Assembly (NCBI GenBank): GCA_019054805.1
Contig: JAHQIY010000001.1
Span: 5,904,501-5,968,500, forward strand
Length of the DNA: 64,000 bases
Direction: 5' to 3'
Origin: Brachionus manjavacas
Lineage: Eukaryota; Rotifera; Eurotatoria; Ploima; Brachionidae
Part shown: piece after piece, positions 56,998 through 64,000 of the stretch
Layout: every line of letters starts with the position of its first letter
Position numbering within the stretch: the first letter of the stretch is position 1
Translations under genes and position numbers: made by a program
The notes under the pieces: generated by a model
The model's database searches: none
The model's input: only the letters and a program-made list of their open reading frames with translations
What the model was told of the DNA's origin: nothing

Positions 56998-58254
56998 CAG
57001 TGCCGGCATTAAGTTTGTAACTGGCCTCGATTGATGTCATTTGATATCAGATTATATTAGCTGACACCAAATGATATCAGGTATCAGATGATATAAACTC
57101 ATAAAAAAGTTAATCATATTTTTCTATTCTAATTTTCGAAGATATTTCAAGTTATTTTAGAAGCAAAAATAATTAAATTAGTATTTTTTAGTTTGTACCA
57201 CAGTTGGTAAAAATTAGAGTTTTAAAAATTTTTCCTTTCCATTTAAATCCTTTTTAGTTTAAAAAAAGACTCATGAAACTATTAGATGTCTCAATGATAT
57301 TCTACAATTGTCAATAAGATCAACTTTATATTTTGAATTTTTGAAATCTTATTTTGGTGAACGTTTTTAATAGATAATTTAAAAAATAATTTTTTCTATA
57401 ATTTTTTTTTCGCTATTTTGATAGGCCACCCTTATTTTCTTTCTTTATTTTTTACTTAATCAAAACATAGAAATTATCTTTTCTTGAAAAACGTAGAAAA
57501 TCAAATAAAATAGAAAAAAATTGTAGAAAGTCAAAACATAGAATATTTTTTAGTTTCGATTTTAAACGAGAGATTGAAAGTTTAATGATGATAGTAAAAG
57601 ATCAGACATTTAAAATCAGGTACCACCACCAAAAGAATAATTTTAAATAGCATGTAGATAATAAATGTAAACTATGCCACAAGACAGAAGAGCCCACAAG
57701 TCATTTTGTTGCCAGTTGTATTGACACTTGCACCGTTTGAACACGACTACATACAAGGTAGACATTTATATTCACTGGGCTATATGCAAGCATCTAGGAG
57801 CACAATTGCCAGAGAGGTATTATGTTTACTAGCAAAAAAAAACTTTGTACAAATTATGATTACGTATAAAAGACTATTTTCAGTAGATCATTTAATAGTT
57901 TATAAAAGTAAAAATATTCTAAGCTGAATTCCATTTTTATTTTTTTTTGCGAACACACAAACTTGATCGAGTCAACCAAACCACGATTTCTGTCTACAAT
58001 TATAAAATAGATTAATTACTTTTGTTTCTAAAATAACTTGAAATATTTTCGAAAATTAGAATAGAAAAATATGATTAACTTTTTTATGAGTTTATATCAT
58101 CTGATTGAATCCAATATCAGCTGATACCGGTTTTGGAAAAAAAAATGGTACAAAATGATATCATCTGATACCTGATATCATTTGGTGTCAGCTAATATAA
58201 TCTGATATCAAATGACATTAGCTGAGAGCTGTTATAAGCCTAAAGCCGGCACTG
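56998..58254. mobile_element. TIR element with TA flanks (Tc1/mariner-like ends)
   Basis: The ends CAGTGCCGGC...GCCGGCACTG are inverted and immediately flanked by TA on both sides (56996-56997; 58255-58256), as for IS630/Tc1/mariner elements. The terminal inverted repeats are long (~190 bp left, ~245 bp right, the right one with a ~55-bp insertion) and near-identical in blocks such as TCAGATTATATTAGCTGACA and AATCATATTTTTCTATTC. They contain several TGATATCA palindromes. The interior holds no transposase, only a LINE scrap (57660-57760). Confidence 0.7.
57660..57760 (+). pseudogene. LINE zinc-knuckle fragment inside TIR element
   Basis: The plus strand reads KCKLCHKTEEPTSHFVASC (C-x2-C-x10-H-x4-C), the C-terminal zinc-knuckle signature of several non-LTR retrotransposons. 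No RT motifs flank it. It is either a LINE insertion or captured sequence. Confidence 0.5.
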
Positions 58255-58256
58255 TA

Positions 58257-59154
58257 GTTACAAAATGGAATCGATTAAATCAGCAAATTTATACTTAAAT
58301 AAAAACACTTAAAATTATATATTTTCTGTCTATTAGCGACATCTTTGTCGATATCACCGGAAAGTTGATTAAATTAACCATGAGCAGTTATACCATGAAG
58401 TTAAGTAGGAGAAAACATAGCTGCTATAACACGTCTTACGAGGAGATCGGATTGACGAGCCCAAGGGTACTAATGCTTAAGTCACAAGTCAATGACTAAA
58501 TTTATTCAAACTTAAAAAAAAGTTAAATCACACCTTTTCATTAAGTAAAACAGTCTTTTAAAAAATATTAAACATCAATTTGAAAACAAACTATAAATTT
58601 TTAAATTAGAAAGAAGGCAATGACTCAAAAATAACCATGTAATTTGAAACTAATTTTTTTTAAAATAATACAAGCTTATTTATTATAGACACATAAAAGG
58701 ATTTGCATAGAAAATTTGCTCCTGTTTAATTTTTGAATAGATCACTCAAAATTTTTTAATCAATTAAAGAAATCTGTGTAAATTTTTTTCGAAATATTTA
58801 AAATATTTTTTCAATTTCTGTTCATTAAGTTACCAATTTTGAAAATAAAAAATATTTTATTGACAAATTCAACTTAAGAATACATTCGTTTTTACAATCT
58901 TTGTATAATTAATCTATGTAAAAAGTATAAAGGGTTTACCTATAAAAGAAAATCAAACAAATATATCAAATTAATTGCTACTTCTTTTTAAATTGTTAGT
59001 TTCATCTTTTTTTTCTGAACCCTCAAATATTTAAATTTGTATAACCAGTCACTCTTATTTCAATTTTTCCATCTTAATTTTCTTCCTTATTTTAACCTTT
59101 TTTAATTTTTTTCCAATTTACCTTATATTTTCCTTTTAGTTTTGATTTTACTTG
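58257..59154. other. Non-coding stretch
   Basis: Only 58320-58490 is less AT-rich (ACGAGGAGATCGGATTGACG); no RNA or coding frame was recognised in it. The rest is A/T runs. Confidence 0.45.
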
Positions 59155-59215
59155 TTTTTTTAATCTGAAGGAACTTTAATTCGTTACAGAAAAACAAATA
59201 AATAAATAAAACAAT
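59155..59215 (+). mobile_element. LINE 3' end (hairpin-tail family)
   Basis: AATCTGAAGGAACTTTAATT, CGTTACAGAAAAACAAATAA and an AAAT tail match the family 3' end at 20880-20925 with stem changes (GAACTTTAATTC). Tail only. Confidence 0.6.
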
Positions 59216-59489
59216 TTTAAAAACAAAGCAATTAATGTTATCATTTTCCACTATTCAGAATCTTGCTATTAATAATATAAATTTAAAGAAAATTAATAAA
59301 TTTTTTTGAAGATAAAGGTCATAAAAAATGACGTGAGCTTGCTAGATTGGCGAAAGAGTCGAATAGTATCTTGGATTATGAATTGCTTCTGAATAAATTT
59401 TGAACTAGATTTATCTCAATTTATAAAATGAAATAAAATTTTCAATTAGAATATCAAATGAAGAAATTTTCTTGATCTATCGTAAACTA

Positions 59490-59606
59490 ATGTTTTATGA
59501 TTGTCAAGCTTGCTTTAAGTTGGCAAAAGAAAAGTTGCTATTAAAAGCTAAAAGAAAGGATTCCAAGACTAAAAAGCAAACTGAAAACCGAATAATATTT
59601 TACTAA
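59490..59606 (+). other. Short basic ORF upstream of guanylate cyclase
   Basis: ATG-initiated frame of 38 codons (MFYDCQACFKLAKEKLLLKA...), rich in Lys. It lies ~120 bp before the first recognised guanylate cyclase exon but has no good donor site, so I do not join it. It may be chance or part of an unrecognised 5' exon. Confidence 0.2.
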
Positions 59607-59723
59607 TTCATTTTTTACTCATAATATTTTAAATTTAAATTTGGAAAATTTATTGAAAATATTAATACATCTAGATTTTTTACATTTTATTATTTATTAT
59701 TTTTAAACAAATTTTAATTCTAG

Positions 59724-61366
59724 ATGCTTGTGTGGACCAATGCGAAAAAAGTTTTGGTTATTTTTATTTTAAAAATTTATACAATGATTATCAGAGACAA
59801 CTCGAATCAATATCTTCATCAATTCAAGCATTCTATTCAAATCTCAATTCATTCTACGAACCATTGATCAATCATGAAAATTTTGGACCACTATTTCAGC
59901 GCAAGTGTGTGCCCACTTTCCGCTCCGAACTAGATCACTCAATGGCCAAAGTTTTAAAAATAATATTCACTCCGCAAAAACAGAGTGCTTTTTTTCAAAA
60001 TTTTTACTGCGGTCTGATAGAAGCTTCTGGCCTCTACGTGTTCCGCAGTTCTATTTGTGTAGAAATAAGCGCTAGCTTCACATATTCAATAAGTAGTGAT
60101 GTCAGGCAAAGTCTGTTCAGCCAAAATGACCAAATCTCGGACAATCCCGACGATTTGAGCATGAGTGTGGAAATATTCAAGTCAACTTATCCATTCACAA
60201 TTTTGATCAATCGTGATCTATTGATATGTCAACTGGGTGACGGGCTGGCCAAACAAATCGGTCACTTAATCATAGACAATGTTCATTTTGAATCTTACTT
60301 CCAAATTATCAAACCACAACTGAAATTGGACTTTAATGAACTTCTGTGTAACCAAAACATGGGCTTTGTTTTGAAGATTTGCACTTCGGACATGCTCCTA
60401 AAGGGTTCTGTGATGTATCTGTGTGAAACAGATTGTCTAATGTTTATATGCTCACCAGTTATATCAAGTTTAGAGGAGTTGACTGGACGTGGACTGTTTA
60501 TTTCGGACATCCCGATTCACGACTCCACTAGGGACATCATTCTTATCGGGGAACAAACCAAAGCACAAGAGGGTCTTAAGTTCAGAATGGAAAAACTAAA
60601 CAAATCAATTGTGCAGGCGCAGCAGGACACTGAAGAAAATAAACAAAAAAATATCGAGTTATTGAACATGATTTTTCCAAGTGAAATTGCTTCACTTTTG
60701 TGGCGAGGTGAAAAAGTTCAGGCTCGAAATGTGAATTTAGTGACTCTGCTGTACAGCGATATTGTGGGCTTTACGTCAATTTGCAGCTTGGCGCAGCCCA
60801 TCGAAGTTATTCAAATGCTCAAGAGGTTGTACACAGATTTTGACCATGTTTGTGAAATGCTGGATGTTTACAAGATAGAAACGATTGGCGACGCGTACAT
60901 TGTAGCCGGCGGTCTTCATAAACCATCGGATTTTCACGCTCAGCAGATAGCATGGATGGCATTGTTGATGATGAAATTTTCGTCTAGCAACTACACGCCT
61001 CAGGGCGATGAAATTCGCATGAGAATTGGAATTCACGCGGGAGAGGTTTTGGCTGGTATTGTCGGATTCAAACAGCCAAGGTACTGTCTATTCGGCAATA
61101 ATTGTGCCATAGCAAACAAGTTTGAGTCAACTAGTGAAGTAAAAAGAGTTCATGTGAGCTCTGTAGCAAAAGGTTTAATTGAACAAATAGATGGATTTGA
61201 ATTTGAATCACGTGGGTCTAATTTTTTACCAGAAAATTGGAATTTTGATTTAGGCAGTGAGACTTGGTTCTTGAATTCTTATAAGAATAGAAAGCTGAGT
61301 GATACGGATTGCGTTCTAGCTCATGTTCAAGAAGCATTAAAACAGTACGCAATTAATAAAGATTAA
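59724..61366 (+). CDS. Gucy1a: Soluble guanylate cyclase alpha-type subunit (5' exon missing)
   Basis: Cytosolic heterodimeric enzyme that makes cGMP from GTP, in the known system switched on by nitric oxide bound to the beta partner. A single exon of ~546 codons begins after a TTCTAG acceptor at 59723, phase 1, so at least one upstream exon exists but was not found. Order: alpha-type H-NOX-like domain (~1-130, no heme-ligating His motif), the PAS-like H-NOX-associated domain (~145-270, PFTILINRDLLICQLGDGL; ELTGRGLFISDIPIHDSTRD), a coiled-coil (~275-315), then the class III cyclase domain with the two metal-binding aspartates in YSDIVGFT and IGDAYIVAGG and the alpha-type CLFGNNCAIANKFES. Beta subunits instead carry the Asn and Arg that stabilise the transition state, so this subunit should need a beta partner. 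The sequence is uninterrupted and looks functional. Confidence 0.93.
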
Positions 61367-61466
61367 ATGATTTTATTACTTATTTATGTTTATAAAGTTT
61401 CTATGTTTTTTAGAAATTAGTTGATTAAAAACTTATAACTAAATTAAATTATATTTTTTAACAATT

Positions 61467-61472
61467 AATAAA
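61467..61472 (+). promoter_or_regulatory. Poly(A) signal of guanylate cyclase gene
   Basis: AATAAA lies 100 bp after the stop codon and is followed by TGGTCTCTT-type GU-rich sequence. Confidence 0.45.
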
Positions 61473-61763
61473 CAATATTATGGTCTCTTAGATGTTTTAT
61501 TTTTTTGACTGATGAAATTAAGACATGTAAAATTTTTAAATAGGTTCCATAAGTATTGAAAAAATAACTTTCAACACACGATCAATATGGCAAATTAAAT
61601 TCTTAGTACCTGAAAGATGTTTTTTAAAAAAGAGAAAAGCAGTTGAAATTTTTGTTTAGTAAGAAATATAAAAATTTCCCTAAAAAATACAGAAAATTAG
61701 ACATTCAATAACTATTTTCCTCAAAAAACATAAGTCAGGGTTAGGTGTTTTATCATGAATTAC

Positions 61764-62114
61764 TTTTTTTCCGGTGGTCCGTACCCTAAATTCCGGAAAT
61801 TTGGCATTTGAGCGGTTTAGCTCTAAATTTTGCTTGCTCTAAAGAAGACAAAAAGTTCCACAAGAAAAGAATGCCGATATTGTGCGATTTAAATTTGAAA
61901 ATAGTATTGAGCTTTTTTAATTGATTATGTTCTTCTAGCATTCTGGTATTTTAATAAAATAAGCTCTTCCAATTTTCATAGTAATTGGATTAGTTTTTTT
62001 CCGGTGGTCCGTTTCCTAAATTCCGGAAATTTGGCATTTGAGCGGTTGTGCAGTCTGAAGGAAAAGTCCTAGAGTTTAGCTCTAAATTTTGCTTGAAAGA
62101 AGACAAAAAGTTGC
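61764..62114 (+). repeat. Two direct copies of a ~100-120 bp unit
   Basis: 61764-61862 and 61994-62114 both start TTTTTTTCCGGTGGTCCGT, carry the palindrome AATTCCGGAAATT and end AAGAAGACAAAAAGTT. The second copy has ~27 extra bases after GAGCGGTT; the first appears to have lost them between short GTT repeats. Unrelated AT-rich sequence separates the copies. Confidence 0.75.
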
Positions 62115-63604
62115 ACCAAGTGGTGGGCGCCGGAAGACAGGCCTTTGGTTCTGGCTAAAAAAAGCGAACCGTAAATTTTTTTGTTCTTTTTTATTTGAAA
62201 GATCTGTGCAGCAAAAACTAAAAGTCCTTCGGCTTAGGTCTCAATTTCGCGTGACAGAGAAAGCAGGTGATCCGTGTTCTAGCAATAACTCTTGTTAGTG
62301 CCTTTTTAAGAAATGCATACCATTATTCTTGCTGATCTTCCTCTTTTATGTAACCTTGATATACCAGTTTTCTGCTTGCAAGACTAACACACAAACCATT
62401 GGGCTATAAAGTTAAATTTCTTTGAACCCTTGAGACTAACATTTTGCCAAATCTCTTTTTGGAAAATAAAGTTTCATAGGGAAATAATTTCTCACTTAAA
62501 CATAACTATCACGTTCAAATGACAAACTTGTCTCATTTATTTCTGTTAAAATAAATGAAACCTAAAAATCGATTATCAAATATTGAATCTCACTTGTGTG
62601 ATTAATTTATTATATTTGCCCAATTAACCTGAATTTAACCCACTCCCCCACTAATGATTTTTCAATTAATTGTTTAACATAAAGAAAGTAATTAGAATAA
62701 GATCTTTTTTAAAGATTTTTACAAATGAATTTAAAATATAAAAATTTGGATATCAAACACAAATTTTCAAATTACATAGCTACCAAGTATAGAAAATTTT
62801 CAATAGCAATATAAAAAACCTTTTTACGATTTCTTTCTGTAATAGTCTAAAATATGTACACTTCCAATTTTTATAAATCAATACGTTGCTATGAAAAATA
62901 TTCTGCCGGTTCTCCAATGACCGAGACCAGGCATAGACTATTATTTTTCCCAGGTACTAACTGACACTCGTCAGGTAGCCATTGCACGCACTATAAACAT
63001 TTCTGCCATTGAGAAGCACTTTTATTTGTCTTCTGGAGGCTTTTATCCTCATCGCCATATGTAATGTTTACATTTGTAACCTTGGACTCGTTGAGGTTAA
63101 AAGAATACGACTTAAATTTTGAGAAATCGCTAATGGCGGGGGTAAAAGCAGAGCTCAGAAAAATCGGCCGCGATGGAGTTTTTTCTTAATTTAAAAATTC
63201 AATTAAAAAATTAATTCTTTACCCTATACGAAAACCATATATCTTAATTTAATTTTTAATTTTTGAGATATTCGCGGCAGTTTGACATAATATTGAAAGA
63301 CCAAATATAGGAAAAAAATATAGAATAAAAAAACATCGAATTTACCTGGAACAAAATATTGAAAAAAAATATAGAATTTAAAAAAAAATAGAGAATCATA
63401 CAATGAATAAATAATCTAATTAATTTTTTTTCAGTTTTTTCTTCACCACCTAAAAATGCTTCAATATTTTCACTTTTAAAATCTGTCACTAACCGGAAAA
63501 TTCTCAAATTAGTCTCAAGTTTGTCATGTAAAAAGTCTATTTGATTTTAAGAAATTAAATTTTTGATCTCTTTTAAGCTTAATTTAAATATTAGCTTCCT
63601 TACT
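62115..63604. other. Mostly non-coding; SINE scrap and one open block
   Basis: 62365-62400 repeats part of the SINE head at 44171. The block 62930-63170 is less AT-rich; its minus strand has ~55 open codons (SSAFTPAISDFSKF ... NVNITYGDEDKSLQ) ending at a stop near 63000. It may be a decayed mobile element or an isolated exon. Nothing else is seen. Confidence 0.35.
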
Positions 63605-63609
63605 ATTTC

Positions 63610-63785
63610 CTATTTTTTTGCTGAAACTTGAACTATGTAAACATGTGCAACATATTACGATCTATTTCAATATATGTCTTTTTAACACTCACTTTTTTAG
63701 CTTATGTATTTTAATTTGATTTTTTTTTAAATTTATTCTGAAGGAGCTCTAGCTCGGTATAGAAAACAAATAAGTAATAAAAAAT
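63610..63785 (+). mobile_element. LINE 3' UTR (hairpin-tail family)
   Basis: Aligned with 20708-20925: CTGAAACTTGAACTAT, AAACATGTGC, TTTTTTAGCTTAT, then GAAGGAGCTCTAGCTCGGTA and the AAAT tail. About 175 bp, 5'-truncated just downstream of the coding end. Confidence 0.7.
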
Positions 63786-64000
63786 TAGCTTTTTAATTTA
63801 AAGTTTTAGCCAAAGTCTCTATTTTTTTACAATTAATATTTTCAATATTTTGTCTTTCTATAATTTTAAAAAATTCTACATTTCGTCTTTCCATATTTTG
63901 TCCGCCTCTCATATTCGCTTTTAATTTTTGTCCATTTAATTTGTCAGATCTTGTCTAAAAACTTATAAGAGCAGCTTTTTTGTTCCTTGTTAATTTGAAC
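63786..64000. other. AT-rich end of window
   Basis: No feature is seen. Confidence 0.5.

Noticed and set aside
57706-57927. 73-codon frame in the middle of the TIR element
   Set aside because: The overlapping frame carries a clear LINE zinc knuckle, so this frame is probably its shadow.
58340-58480. Possible 5S-rRNA-like segment (AAGTTAAGTAGGAG, GAGATCGGATTGACG)
   Set aside because: Only short words resemble 5S rRNA. The order and spacing of the internal promoter boxes do not match.
1-64000. CRISPR arrays, operons, bacterial promoters
   Set aside because: The DNA is eukaryotic: spliceosomal introns, animal transcription factors and retrotransposons. The regular arrays seen are subterminal transposon repeats without unique spacers.

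Overview
The window is eukaryotic and very AT-rich, and almost certainly comes from an invertebrate animal. It has spliceosomal introns with GT-AG borders (four of 54-61 nt, others 55-212 nt), animal-type regulators (a POU class IV factor, a C2H2 zinc-finger repressor, a soluble guanylate cyclase subunit) and a dense load of decayed retrotransposons and TIR elements. A GH19 glycoside hydrolase fused to a VWA domain, together with the AT bias and short introns, makes a rotifer-like (Brachionus-type) genome my best guess. That is inference only; no taxonomic marker was seen.

Layout. 1-3.1 kb: AT-rich DNA with a LINE 3' end, an 804-bp hAT-like MITE and a CR1-like LINE fragment. 3.8-5.2 kb (minus): a two-exon POU4 gene that forms a GC-rich island. 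6.6-17 kb: MITEs, three CR1-like LINE remnants and a striking set of perfect inverted repeats (13.9-16.0 kb). 17.8-18.6 kb (plus): a six-finger C2H2 factor with an N-terminal eh1-like motif and a TATA box. 19.8-25.2 kb: a TIR element split by a LINE, then several LINE remnants. 26.4-26.9 kb (minus): a Ly6/uPAR-like gene. 28.95-30.95 kb (plus): a secreted GH19-VWA protein lying between two nearly identical 141-bp inverted repeats. 31.7-36.7 kb: LINEs, a compact TIR element carrying a zinc-ribbon ORF, and a LINE-LINE chimera. 36.7-41.6 kb: a complete but dead Ty3/gypsy (Mag-like) retrotransposon inserted into a LINE. 42.75-43.5 kb (plus): an RRM-like gene piece. 44-54 kb: tRNA-derived SINE-like pieces, a long empty AT-rich stretch and an RTE-like LINE lacking its RT core. 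55.46-56.48 kb (plus): a three-exon gene for a probably myristoylated Cys/His-rich protein. 57.0-58.25 kb: a TIR element with TA flanks. 59.7-61.4 kb (plus): a soluble guanylate cyclase alpha-type subunit.

The genes do not form an operon or pathway. They are separate single genes on both strands in repeat-rich DNA. What links the region is mobile-element activity: at least five superfamilies are present, several are nested, and several leave traces of how they inserted, such as target duplications, 5' truncation, internal deletion and template-switch chimeras.
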